NCBI GenBank assembly: GCA_038749105.1
Contig: JBCDIM010000002.1
Coordinates: 54,112 to 118,111 of the forward strand
Direction of reading: 5' to 3'
Origin: JBCCOW01 sp038749105
Lineage (GTDB): Bacteria > Planctomycetota > Phycisphaerae > Phycisphaerales > Phycisphaeraceae
Length of the DNA stretch: 64,000 nt
The notes under the pieces were generated by a model. It ran no database searches. It saw only the letters and a list, made by a program, of their open reading frames with translations, and was not told where the DNA came from. A program made the translations under genes and the position numbers. Numbering within the stretch: the first letter of the stretch is position 1; each line of letters starts with the position of its first letter. This document shows positions 41,269-51,028 of this stretch, piece after piece.

Positions 41269-42734
41269 GTCGGCGGATGTCCGAGGTCTACCGCTGTGCG
41301 TCATTGGCGGAGCTCTCCAGGCAGTTGCAGCGAGCCCCGGTGGCGGTGCGTCGGCGTGCGGTCGTGGCGACCGAGGCTCTGCACGACGAACTGGACGAAG
41401 AGAAAGGCTATCCGTACGACTTCGTCAGCTACCGGCTGTCGGGGTATCGCCGGGAGGGGGACGAAGACGCAGAGCTGCTGATTGGTGAAGCGGTACGGCA
41501 CGACCTGCGGGTGATGCTGGACCGGCTCACGCACGGCCTGGGGTTGGGCCTGGGCGACTGGCCGGGCACGGTGCGGGGGACCGACCTGGCGGACCGGCTG
41601 GGGGTGACCGCACAGACGGTGGACCGTTGGCGGCGGGACGGCCTGCGCTGGCGATGGGTGACGGGGTCGGCGGGGAGCGGACGACAGCGGGTGGCGTTCA
41701 CGCCGGAGGCGGTGGCCGACTTTAAGCGGCGGTATGGGGCGCGAGTGGAGGAGGCGTCGCGGCACTCACGGCTAAGCGACGCCGAGCGCAAGTCGGTGGT
41801 TCGACGTGCCCGTCGGCTGCAGGAAAAGACGGGGGCAGGCCTTAACCCGATCGCGGTGCACTTAGGCAAACGGATGCATCGCCCGACGCAAACGATCCGG
41901 AGTTTCCTGCTGACACACGATGCGTCGGCAGGCGATAACGCCGTGTTTACGGAACGCCCGAGGACGCTCACGGATCGGGACCGCCGGCTGGTCGCGCGGG
42001 CGCTTGGGTTTGGGGTCCCGATCGACCGGCTAATAGAACGCTATGGACGGAAGGCGGCAGGCCTTCGACGGATGGCGCGGGCGTGGGAGATGGGCAGGCT
42101 GCTGCCGGAACGCCCGTCGTGTGTTCGATCGGGTCTGTTTGACCGGGAGGACGCGGTCGCGGTGCTGCTGCACCCGCCGAAGGCCGAGGACGTGGCGGTG
42201 TTGGAGCACGGGCAGGGCGGTGAAGAGGGTCTGGCGTTAGACGAGCTGCCGACCGGGGCCCGGCGATGGTTTGGCTATCCAGAACTGGCCGACCGGAGCC
42301 TCAGGTCGTATGTGGTGCGGTATCACTTCGCGTTGCACCGGCTGGCAGCGCTGTATGACACGGTGGATTTTTACTACCCGAAGGTGGGGCAGCTCAATGA
42401 AGCACGGCGGCTGACGGGTTTTGCGCGGGAGATGTGGCGACCGGCGGTTTTGAGCCTCCTCAACGAGGTGTGGTCGCTGGTGCGGCGTGATGCGGGAGGG
42501 CGGCGTGAGAGCGGGGCGGCGGCGGAGCACTGGGCTTGGCCGGGCTTGTTGTTGGGGGCAGAAACGGTCGCGGGGTGCGTGCTGGAGTACGACGCGACCG
42601 GGCCGCAGCGGCTCCGGACCATCCTCCGGAACCGGCTGCTGCGAGCACTGGTGTCGGCGGAGCGGGGGGGTGACGTGCCCGAGCTGCCCGGCCTGGTGTT
42701 CCGAGATAGGTTGCGGTTGGGGCCGGTGATTTGA
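41265..42734 (+). CDS. Unknown protein with several helix-turn-helix segments
   Basis: A 489-residue, arginine-rich protein that I cannot place in a named family. An N-terminal helical region with YPYDFVSYRLSGYRRE is followed by a MerR/excisionase-like helix-turn-helix (RGTDLADRLGVTAQTVDRWR, about 108-130). More HTH-like stretches occur near 175-220 (PIAVHLGKRMHRPTQTIRSF) and 240-280 (GVPIDRLIERYGRKAAGLRR). The C-terminal third is helical (YHFALHRLAALYDTVDFYY). DNA binding or a sigma-like/transposon-regulatory role is inferred from the motifs only. It starts with GTG overlapping the mqnA stop, so the two are cotranslated. Confidence 0.7.
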   Translation: MSRRMSEVYRCASLAELSRQLQRAPVAVRRRAVVATEALHDELDEEKGYPYDFVSYRLSGYRREGDEDAELLIGEAVRHDLRVMLDRLTHGLGLGLGDWPGTVRGTDLADRLGVTAQTVDRWRRDGLRWRWVTGSAGSGRQRVAFTPEAVADFKRRYGARVEEASRHSRLSDAERKSVVRRARRLQEKTGAGLNPIAVHLGKRMHRPTQTIRSFLLTHDASAGDNAVFTERPRTLTDRDRRLVARALGFGVPIDRLIERYGRKAAGLRRMARAWEMGRLLPERPSCVRSGLFDREDAVAVLLHPPKAEDVAVLEHGQGGEEGLALDELPTGARRWFGYPELADRSLRSYVVRYHFALHRLAALYDTVDFYYPKVGQLNEARRLTGFAREMWRPAVLSLLNEVWSLVRRDAGGRRESGAAAEHWAWPGLLLGAETVAGCVLEYDATGPQRLRTILRNRLLRALVSAERGGDVPELPGLVFRDRLRLGPVI

Positions 42735-42783
42735 TGCGACCATGCGGATCAACGCCGCCGTGTGACTCGGTGCAAGCCTGGGG

Positions 42784-45090
42784 CTAGAGGTCGCGATCAG
42801 CTTGGGCGGTGCGGAGGTCAGTCGCGGCCTGAAGGGCTTTGAGATAGATCACGGCGGCTTCGAGCTGCGGATCAACGCCGGTCTCGCGGATGTCATCCGC
42901 CGCGGGACGGGGGTTGTCGGGGTCGAGGGGTTCGTCGGCCTGGTGGACGATGTCGACCTCTTGGCGGAGCTCGAGGGCGTCGGCGACCTGTTCGTCGGTC
43001 ATCGGGATCAGCAGATCGGGGGTGATACCCCACTGCGGGTCGGCGGGGGTGTGGTCGGCGCGGCGGTGGATGACGCGGCCACCGGGGATGAGGTAGTACT
43101 CAGTGGTGAGCTTGAGGTAGGCGGCGGGCTCGCGGAGGGGTGGCCCGAGGGCGGAGCGCAGCGGCTCGCCGTCTGGTCCAACCCGGGGGCGGGTGGCGAT
43201 GGGGTAGAGGTTCTGGACCGAGCCCTTGCCGTAGGAGCGTTCGCCGATGACCAGGGCACGGTTGTGGTGCTGCAGGGCGCCGGAGACGATCTCGGAGGCG
43301 GACGCGGAGCCCTGGTTGATGAGGATGACCAGGTCGAGCGAGCCGGGGTAGGTGCCGGCCCGGCGGGCACGGAAGGGCAGGCGTTCGCGTCGGTTGCGGT
43401 CGCGGGTCGAAACGATCTCGCCGGTGGTGATGAAGCGGTCGACGATGTCGATGGCGGAGGACAGGAGCCCGCCGGGGTTGAAGCGCAGGTCGAGGATCAG
43501 GCCCTTGAGCTCGCCGTCTTCGCGGAGCTGGTCGACGGCCTCGTCGAGCTTGGCGGCGGACTGCGGGATGAACTTGGTCATCCGGACGTAGCCGATGCCC
43601 GAGTCCTTATCGAGCCAGAAGTCCCAGGAGCCGTCGGTGGCGTGGGCCCAGCCCTTGATGGATTCGATGTCGATCTGATCGCGGGTGATGGGGACCTGCA
43701 AGAGGTCCTTGTTACCGGGGCGTTCGATGCCGAGGATGACGACGGTGCCTTTGTCGCCGGTGATCTTGCGGACGGCCTTGTCGAGTGACCAGGTGACGGT
43801 GGAGTTGCCGTCGACCTCCATGATGACGTCGTCGGCGCGGATGCCGGCACGTTGGGCGGGGGTGCCGGGGATGGGGGTGACGACGGTGAGCTTGCCGTCG
43901 ACGCGTCGGATCTGCACGCCGATGCCGAAGAACTTGCCGTCGATGTCGCGGGAGAAACGTTCGAGGTCGGTGGGCCAGATGACGGAGGAGAAGTCGTCGA
44001 GGGCGTCGGTCATGCCGAGGGTGAGCTCGTAGACGACGACGGACTCGGGGAGCTTGAGGGTATCGGCGTTGCGGCCGAGCACGTCTTGCAGGCGGTCCTG
44101 TGCGGGGAAGCGGGTGAGCTCGACGCCGGGCTGTTGGAGGCGTTCGATCTGCTGGTCGAGATACCGGCGGAGGGCTTGACGCTCCTCGCGGTTGTTGAGG
44201 ACGGGGAAGGTGTCTTCGAGGCCCTCGGTGTCGAGGAACGTACGGAGCCCGATCATGCCGGCGGCGACGAGGTCGGCGAAGGACTGCTTGTCGACGTGGC
44301 GTTCGCCGGCACGTTGCAGGGCGAAGCGGAGCATCTCGAAGGTGACGCCATCAAGGCGGGTGTCCCACTGGTCGAGCTCGATCTCTTCATCGAGGACGGG
44401 GTCTCGGCCGTCGTTGTCGGGCTTCTTGTCTCGGCCGAGCCGGGCTTCGCGCTGGGCGTAAAGGTCTCGGAGCTGGTCGGGGGCGTAGAGCTGGAGAACG
44501 CGGATGTGGGTGGCGACGCGCTTCAGGTCGGGGCCAAAGCGCTTGGTGTCTTCGTAGAGGAGGTTGAGCAGGCGGTAGAGGCTGATGGCCTCGACCCAGT
44601 CGTGGGCTTCCTCAGCGGCCTGGGCACGCTCGAGGGTGACGCGGGCGAGGTCCAAGACAACGGCATCGTTGTGGATGGCTTTGGGGTCGGGGGCGAGGCT
44701 GTGGGCCTTGATTGCGGCGACCATGCCGTCCTCGGTGTTGCCGGCCTCGTGTTCGGAGCGGGCCTCGGCCAGCGCTTCGCCGGCGGCTTCGGTCTGAGCG
44801 GCGGTCCTGTCGCGGTCGGCCTGGAGGTATCGATCGAGGTCAGCGACCAGCCCGGCGGGGCGGCGGTTGACGGGCTCGGCGTTAAGGAGGGTGAGCAGGT
44901 CGGCGTAGCGACCCGTGCGGGCGAGCGAGATGATGTCGTCACCGGCCTGAACACCCGGGCGGTCGGGAGCCACGGCGCGGGCGATGGGCTGGGCTGCGGT
45001 GGGGAGTAAGACACCCGTCAGCGGGGTGACGGCGATCGCGAGGCCGAGGAGGGGGGCGAGGGTGGTACGCCGTCGCGTGGAACTGGGCAA
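42784..45090 (-). CDS. S41-family C-terminal processing protease with PDZ domain
   Basis: A 768-residue exported protease. A signal peptide (TLAPLLGLAIAVTPLTGVLL) is followed by about 330 residues of helical sequence, a PDZ domain (DGKFFGIGVQIRRVDGKLTV to GNSTVTWSLDKAV) and the S41 core: LILDLRFNPGGLLSSAIDIV, the serine region INQGSASASEIVSGAL and the lysine region IGERSYGKGSVQNLYPIA. It uses a Ser-Lys dyad to trim periplasmic proteins. It is longer than typical Ctp proteases (400-500 residues) because of the helical N-terminal region. The TTG start at 45090 has GGGAG eight bases upstream. It lies downstream of clpX on the same strand. Confidence 0.9.
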   Translation of the reverse strand: MPSSTRRRTTLAPLLGLAIAVTPLTGVLLPTAAQPIARAVAPDRPGVQAGDDIISLARTGRYADLLTLLNAEPVNRRPAGLVADLDRYLQADRDRTAAQTEAAGEALAEARSEHEAGNTEDGMVAAIKAHSLAPDPKAIHNDAVVLDLARVTLERAQAAEEAHDWVEAISLYRLLNLLYEDTKRFGPDLKRVATHIRVLQLYAPDQLRDLYAQREARLGRDKKPDNDGRDPVLDEEIELDQWDTRLDGVTFEMLRFALQRAGERHVDKQSFADLVAAGMIGLRTFLDTEGLEDTFPVLNNREERQALRRYLDQQIERLQQPGVELTRFPAQDRLQDVLGRNADTLKLPESVVVYELTLGMTDALDDFSSVIWPTDLERFSRDIDGKFFGIGVQIRRVDGKLTVVTPIPGTPAQRAGIRADDVIMEVDGNSTVTWSLDKAVRKITGDKGTVVILGIERPGNKDLLQVPITRDQIDIESIKGWAHATDGSWDFWLDKDSGIGYVRMTKFIPQSAAKLDEAVDQLREDGELKGLILDLRFNPGGLLSSAIDIVDRFITTGEIVSTRDRNRRERLPFRARRAGTYPGSLDLVILINQGSASASEIVSGALQHHNRALVIGERSYGKGSVQNLYPIATRPRVGPDGEPLRSALGPPLREPAAYLKLTTEYYLIPGGRVIHRRADHTPADPQWGITPDLLIPMTDEQVADALELRQEVDIVHQADEPLDPDNPRPAADDIRETGVDPQLEAAVIYLKALQAATDLRTAQADRDL

Positions 45091-45187
45091 AACGCGGTCT
45101 CCCAGGGGTGACTGTCCGGAGCGATACTCAGGAGTCTACGCGGATCGGCCGGCCCAGGGTCGCTGACCCGGGACGAAATCGAGACCG

Positions 45188-46525
<1,338 letters not shown>

Positions 46526-46756
46526 GAGCGGGGATCTCTGCTGGAGTCGTGGGAGCCGGTAAGGCGTTGTGGGGGGGCGGCTTGACGCGGCCCTGGGGGG
46601 AGGATCGACCAGATCGGGGCTGGCGTTGAGCCCGTCACGCAACGGACATCTGACATGATAAAGGGTTTACCCCGCAAGGCGAGCGGATTGCGAGAGAACG
46701 GGTGTTTATCGGCAGGCGTGGGCGGCGGGCATGCCGCAGCCTGCCGATTCGGGTTT

Positions 46757-47080
46757 TTATCGGGACGCAGGGTCAGCCGAGTCCGCGGCGGCGGCGGCTT
46801 CTTCAGCCGCCATCTCGGCGCGGCTCCGCGCCAGCAGCATGGCCTTGGCGTTCTGGAACTCTTCGTCGGTGAGCTGGCCGGCCTTGTGGAGATCACGGAG
46901 ATCCGGCAGGGTGAAGCCCGTCGTGACGGTGGGCTCTTCCTCACGCCGCATCCGTCGCCAGAACGCGTAGAACACCACCGCAATGATCAGGGCACAAAGC
47001 ACCAAGATCGCGCTCCAGAACAGCACACCGGCAATCGGCGAAGGCGCTTTGCCCAGCAGGATGACCAGTTTGGTGTTCAT
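46757..47080 (-). CDS. Small SHOCT-domain membrane protein
   Basis: A 107-residue protein with one membrane helix (SPIAGVLFWSAILVLCALII, about 14-42), a basic stop-transfer (FWRRMRREEE) and a SHOCT-type segment (LPDLRDLHKAGQLTDEEFQN), ending in an Ala/Glu-rich tail. SHOCT modules are short helical pairs common at protein ends, thought to mediate oligomerisation. It lies between trigger factor and clpX on the same strand, the position where clpP sits in many bacteria. The function is unknown. Confidence 0.8.
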   Translation of the reverse strand: MNTKLVILLGKAPSPIAGVLFWSAILVLCALIIAVVFYAFWRRMRREEEPTVTTGFTLPDLRDLHKAGQLTDEEFQNAKAMLLARSRAEMAAEEAAAAADSADPASR

Positions 47081-47128
47081 GCGCGTGCTTCGCAGAGGTC
47101 TTCAAGCCCGGGGCGGAACAGGCTCGGC

Positions 47129-48610
47129 TCAGTCGGACTCTTCAGCCTTCTTCTTGGCCGTCTTCTTCTTGGTGGTCTTTTTCTTCGTCGTCTTCTTCGG
47201 CTTGTCGTCCGAAGCGGCGTCGGGTGCAGCGTCGGTCACGGTCGCGGACTCGAGGACCTTGTCCATCGTCTTCTGCTCACGCAGCTGCAGGTAGAGCTGC
47301 TCGATCTGGCCCTGCTGGACCATCTCCTGGCGGAGCTTCTCGGGGCGTCGGCCCTGCTGCATGGCAAGCATGGCGATCCGGCCGTTGATCTCGTTCTCGT
47401 CGACCTCGATCTCCAGGTCCTTGCTGGCCTTGTCGAGGATGAAGAACTCCTTGAGCTGCTGCTTGGCGTCCTCCGCGTTCTGGTCACGCTGCTCGGCGAT
47501 CTGCTGCTCAACCTCGGCCTCGGGCATGCCCCGGTAGAGCATCTCCATGCGGGTGCGGGCGAGCGACCGCTCGACCTGACGCCCGGTGACGCCCTCGGGC
47601 AGCTCGAGCTCGACCTTCTCGGTGAGCTGCTCGCGGACCTGCCGGTGCATCTCGGCGGTCTGGTTTTGCTCGGCCCGCTGTTCGAGGTAGGCGCGGACGC
47701 GGTCCTTGAGCTCGTCCTCGGTCTCCATGCCCATCTGCGGCAGAAGCTCTTCGATCGGGGCGGGCTCGAGGCGTTCGACGCCGGTCAGGCTCAGCCGAAT
47801 GGTGATGGGCTGCTCGCGGATCTTCTCGTTCTCGTGGGACTGCGGCCCGGTCATCGAGACGGTGACGGTCTCGCCGGTCGTCTTGCCCGTCAGCGTCTTG
47901 CCCAGGTCCGGGACCAGGATGCCCAGGACGTGGCCCTTGTACTCCCGGCTCTCGCCGGCCACGAGGATGTACACGCCGTTGCCTTCCTGCAGGACCTCGG
48001 CGTCGTCGCCTGCGTCTTCACCCGCGAACACCACGGCGTCGGCCTGGACGTAGTCGTCGGCCTCGATCGGGCTGTCCACCTTGGTCGTCTTACCGTTCCG
48101 CTGCTGCAGGTTCGTCAGCTCCTCGGCGACGTCGTCGTCGGAGACGTCGGCCGAGGGCTTGTCGATCTTCAGCTCGCTGAAGTCGGGCAGCGCGACATCG
48201 GGGGTCACCTCGACCTCGACCACGAAGGTCAGCGCCCCGGACTCGGGCAGCTCGAGGTCTTCGATGTCCTTGACCTCCGGCTCGCCGAGCACATCGAGGC
48301 TGTGCTCTTCGACCGCCTGGGTGTACGACTCGCTGAGGATCTGGCCCTTCACATCGCCTCGGACCGACGACGCAAACCGGCGCTCCAGCAGCCGGCGCGG
48401 GGCTCGGCCACGCCGGAACCCGGGGACCGCCGCCTCGTCGGACAGCGTCTGGTACGAGTCTTCGATCTTGTCCTGGATTCGGGACTCGGGGACCTCAATG
48501 GTGAGGGTCTTCTTCGCCGGCCCGGAGTCTTCGACCTTGACGGTCTGCTCAAACTTGGTGTCTTCGGCATCGGTTTCAGGGGCATCAATCACAGACTGGT
48601 CGTCGGCCAT
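47129..48610 (-). CDS. tig: Trigger factor (ribosome-associated chaperone)
   Basis: A 493-residue protein. The N-terminal ribosome-binding domain has the signature region VPGFRRGRAPRRLLERRF, corresponding to the family's GFRxGxxP loop. The FKBP-like prolyl isomerase domain follows (about 155-250), then the helical C-terminal chaperone arms. A lysine-rich tail (KKTTKKKTTKKKTAKKKAEE) extends the C-terminus, a feature seen in some planctomycete proteins. The start MADDQSV at 48610 is chosen since the preceding 37 codons are antisense-like. It heads a cluster with the SHOCT gene and clpX. Confidence 0.92.
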   Translation of the reverse strand: MADDQSVIDAPETDAEDTKFEQTVKVEDSGPAKKTLTIEVPESRIQDKIEDSYQTLSDEAAVPGFRRGRAPRRLLERRFASSVRGDVKGQILSESYTQAVEEHSLDVLGEPEVKDIEDLELPESGALTFVVEVEVTPDVALPDFSELKIDKPSADVSDDDVAEELTNLQQRNGKTTKVDSPIEADDYVQADAVVFAGEDAGDDAEVLQEGNGVYILVAGESREYKGHVLGILVPDLGKTLTGKTTGETVTVSMTGPQSHENEKIREQPITIRLSLTGVERLEPAPIEELLPQMGMETEDELKDRVRAYLEQRAEQNQTAEMHRQVREQLTEKVELELPEGVTGRQVERSLARTRMEMLYRGMPEAEVEQQIAEQRDQNAEDAKQQLKEFFILDKASKDLEIEVDENEINGRIAMLAMQQGRRPEKLRQEMVQQGQIEQLYLQLREQKTMDKVLESATVTDAAPDAASDDKPKKTTKKKTTKKKTAKKKAEESD

Positions 48611-48792
48611 GGCGGGTCTTCTTTCGGGTGTGGATCGGCTAGAGATCAGGGGTTGCGGAGAGAGGCACGGGAGTGCAACGGTGCGGGTTTCGGCCAAGCC
48701 GAAGGGTCCCCACCGACCCATGCCTGGCTCGCTCCCGTGGGGCGGCCGGTATCTCGGTGGGATCGAGGATTATGACGGAAATTGGCCGAGAG

Positions 48793-49734
48793 TCAACGCC
48801 CAGCTAACCCGGCGTAGAGTGTATTGATCTCCGGCACGTCGAGCCCGACACCAGTGGCGGCCCGAAGGGTGTCGCCAAAGATCGATTCGGCCTCGAGCGG
48901 CCGGCCCGCCTCGTGGTCGAGCATCATGCTGGTCTTGTACGGCTCCATCCGCTCGGTGTCGGTGAGCATCTTCTCGATGAAGGCGTCTTCGATGACCTTG
49001 CCGTCCACGGCGAGGGCGGCGGCCTGAACTTCGCGCATGATCGTTTCGATGCGGTTCCGGGTCTCGGGGTCGGCCATCATCACATCGGTGGTCTGGTTGA
49101 GGACGACGGAGAGGCCGTTGTAGGGGATGTTCCAGACGAGCTTCTTCCAGCGGGAGAGGCGGAGGTCCTCGACGGCGAGTGTGTCGATGCCGGCGGCATT
49201 GAAGTCCTCGACAACCCCAGGCAGCAGGGCGGTGGCGGGGGAGTCGTCGCCGGGCTGGTAGACGCCCATGTGGATACGGCCGTAGTCGAGGTGTTGGATA
49301 TGGCCGGGGCCGACCTTGTTGGAGCAGAGGAAGCAGAGGCCGCCGAGGATGTGGTGGGGGCGGTGGGGGCAGAGGATTTCGGCGACGGCCTTCTCGGGTT
49401 CGAGGCCGTTTTGAAGCACGAGCACGACGCCGTCGGGCTTGACGCAGCGGGCGAGCAGTTCGGGCAGCTGGTCGTTGTGCGTCGTCTTGGTACAGAGCAC
49501 AGCGACATCGCAGGGCGGGAGGTCGGCGGGGTCGCCGCAGGCTTGGATGGTGTCGGGCGGGATGGCGAAGTCGCCGGGGGGGTGCGGGGTATCGACGCGG
49601 AGCCCGTGCTTTTGGACGTGGTCGTAGTCTGAACGGAGCAGGAAGTGAGTGTCGAAGCCGGCGTAGGCGAGGAGGCCGCCGTAGTAGCCGCCGAGGGCGC
49701 CGGTGCCGAGAATGGCGTAGGAGCGGGAAGACAT
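48793..49734 (-). CDS. 2-dehydropantoate 2-reductase-like protein
   Basis: A 313-residue ApbA/PanE-family reductase. The NADPH-binding loop is YAILGTGALGGYYGGLLAYA; VLCTKTTHNDQLPELLA, VVLVLQNGLEPE and the catalytic-lysine region RLSRWKKLVWNIPYNGLSVV followed by NQTTDVMM are as in PanE. The enzyme reduces ketopantoate to pantoate for coenzyme A. Several paralogs of this family act on other 2-keto acids, so panE is likely but not certain. It is divergent from the photolyase operon; TAATCC/CATAAT precede the start by six to eight bases. Confidence 0.85.
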   Translation of the reverse strand: MSSRSYAILGTGALGGYYGGLLAYAGFDTHFLLRSDYDHVQKHGLRVDTPHPPGDFAIPPDTIQACGDPADLPPCDVAVLCTKTTHNDQLPELLARCVKPDGVVLVLQNGLEPEKAVAEILCPHRPHHILGGLCFLCSNKVGPGHIQHLDYGRIHMGVYQPGDDSPATALLPGVVEDFNAAGIDTLAVEDLRLSRWKKLVWNIPYNGLSVVLNQTTDVMMADPETRNRIETIMREVQAAALAVDGKVIEDAFIEKMLTDTERMEPYKTSMMLDHEAGRPLEAESIFGDTLRAATGVGLDVPEINTLYAGLAGR

Positions 49735-49811
49735 GGCATGGGATTATGCATCAGTGGAGGGAGCGGGGGCGACCGGCGATTGCCAATCGCCGGCTACGGG
49801 GGTGGCGTGCC

Positions 49812-49817
49812 TACGAT
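49812..49817 (+). promoter_or_regulatory. Candidate leaderless -10 box (TACGAT) for the photolyase operon
   Basis: TACGAT, six bases, then the ATG at 49824. It supports MPDLRRDF as the true N-terminus of the FAD-domain protein rather than an extension from 49746. Confidence 0.5.
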
Positions 49818-49823
49818 CGCCCC

Positions 49824-50606
49824 ATGCCGGACCTCCGACGCGACTTCGACTCACGCGACGACCTGATCGCCTACTGCACGGAGCAGTTCCCGGAGTCGGC
49901 GGATGTCGATGATCACGTCTCCGACACGCTCGGCGGGCGCCACGAAGCCGAAGCGGTACTCGCCGATGTCGAGCCCCGGGCCTACGCCAAGACCCGCAAC
50001 ATGCTCAACGGCGCGGTCACCGGGCTCTCCCCCTACCTACACCACGGCGTCCTGTCGCTCGCCGAGGTCCGCGACGACCTGCTCCAACGCTTCGGCCCGC
50101 AGCCCTGCAGCAAGCTCATCAACGAGCTCGCCTGGCGCGACTACTTCCGGCAGGCGATGGCCGAGATAGGAGAGGACGTCTGGCAGGACCGCGAGGAGTA
50201 CAAGACCGGCTGGGCCGCCGCCGACTACGCCGACGAGCTGCCGCCGGACATCGAACAGGGCGAGACCGGCATCGACTTCATCGACGCCATGGCCCGCGAG
50301 CTCGTCGAGACCGGCTACCTCCACAACCAGGGCCGCATGAAGCTCGCGTCCTACCTCGTGCACTGGCGCAAGGTCCGCTGGCAGGCCGGGGCCGAGTGGT
50401 TCCTGTCGCACCTGCTCGACGGCGACGCCGCGTCCAACAACCTGTCCTGGCAGTGGGTCGCCTCGACCTTCAGCCACAAGCCGTATCTCTGGAACCAGGG
50501 CGGACTCGTCTTCATCAGCGACGGTCGATTCACCGGCAACGCGCACGATGGATCCAGCCCGTTCACCGGCGAAGTCCCCGAGATCGCGGAAAGGCTCTAC
50601 CCATGA
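49824..50606 (+). CDS. Photolyase/cryptochrome FAD-binding domain as a separate protein
   Basis: A 260-residue protein equal to the C-terminal helical half of photolyases. Key segments are GLSPYLHHGVLSLAEV (about 68-82), the LINELAWRDYFRQAM helix, TGIDFIDAMARELVETGYLH with NQGRMKLASYLV, and LLDGDAASNNLSWQWVAS (D200, N205, N206, W209, W211), which surrounds the flavin and contains the tryptophans used in photoreduction. It should bind FAD. The N-terminal antenna-side Rossmann domain is missing here and is encoded by the next gene, which overlaps this one by four bases. The partner order is the reverse of that in ordinary photolyases. Substrate specificity is unknown. Confidence 0.88.
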   Translation: MPDLRRDFDSRDDLIAYCTEQFPESADVDDHVSDTLGGRHEAEAVLADVEPRAYAKTRNMLNGAVTGLSPYLHHGVLSLAEVRDDLLQRFGPQPCSKLINELAWRDYFRQAMAEIGEDVWQDREEYKTGWAAADYADELPPDIEQGETGIDFIDAMARELVETGYLHNQGRMKLASYLVHWRKVRWQAGAEWFLSHLLDGDAASNNLSWQWVASTFSHKPYLWNQGGLVFISDGRFTGNAHDGSSPFTGEVPEIAERLYP

Positions 50607-51028
50607 GCCGCTCCGCCGTGGTCTGGATCCATGAGGAAGACCTCTCGCCGAACAGCCCCGCGCTGCAGGCGGCCGGTGCCAGTACCCCCGCGGTGTTCGT
50701 CATCGACACCGGCTGGCTCCGCGACGAACGCATCAGCCTCAAGCGCGTGGTCTTCATGTACGAGTGTGCCCTCGAGCTGCCGGTCGTGATCCGCAAGGGC
50801 GACCCCCCGGAAGTGGTCTCGACGTTTGCGCAAGAGCATCAGGCCGACATCATCCTCGCCACCGCGACACCGGACCCACGACTGCGACGTCAGGGCGACG
50901 CCCTGCAAGCCGAATGGATCGAGCCGCCGCCTTTTGTGGTGTTGCCCAAAGCCCCCGACCTCAAGCGTTTCAGCCGGTACTGGCGTAAGGCCGAACGCAA
51001 AGCCTTTACCCCGACGGAGAACCAATAG
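50603..51028 (+). CDS. Photolyase N-terminal Rossmann-like domain as a separate protein
   Basis: A 141-residue protein matching the alpha/beta antenna half of photolyases. It starts SAVVWIHEEDLSPNSPALQA, which lines up with the 'WFRRDLRLHDNPAL' opening of the family, followed by PAVFVIDTGWLRDER, PVVIRKGDPPEVVSTFAQEH and IILATATPDPRLRR. It is a little shorter than the usual 130-160 residue domain plus linker. The ATG overlaps the stop of the FAD-domain gene (ATGA), pointing to coupled translation and probably a heterodimer. The next gene, an Fpg-like glycosylase, starts directly after its stop. Confidence 0.75.
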   Translation: MSRSAVVWIHEEDLSPNSPALQAAGASTPAVFVIDTGWLRDERISLKRVVFMYECALELPVVIRKGDPPEVVSTFAQEHQADIILATATPDPRLRRQGDALQAEWIEPPPFVVLPKAPDLKRFSRYWRKAERKAFTPTENQ

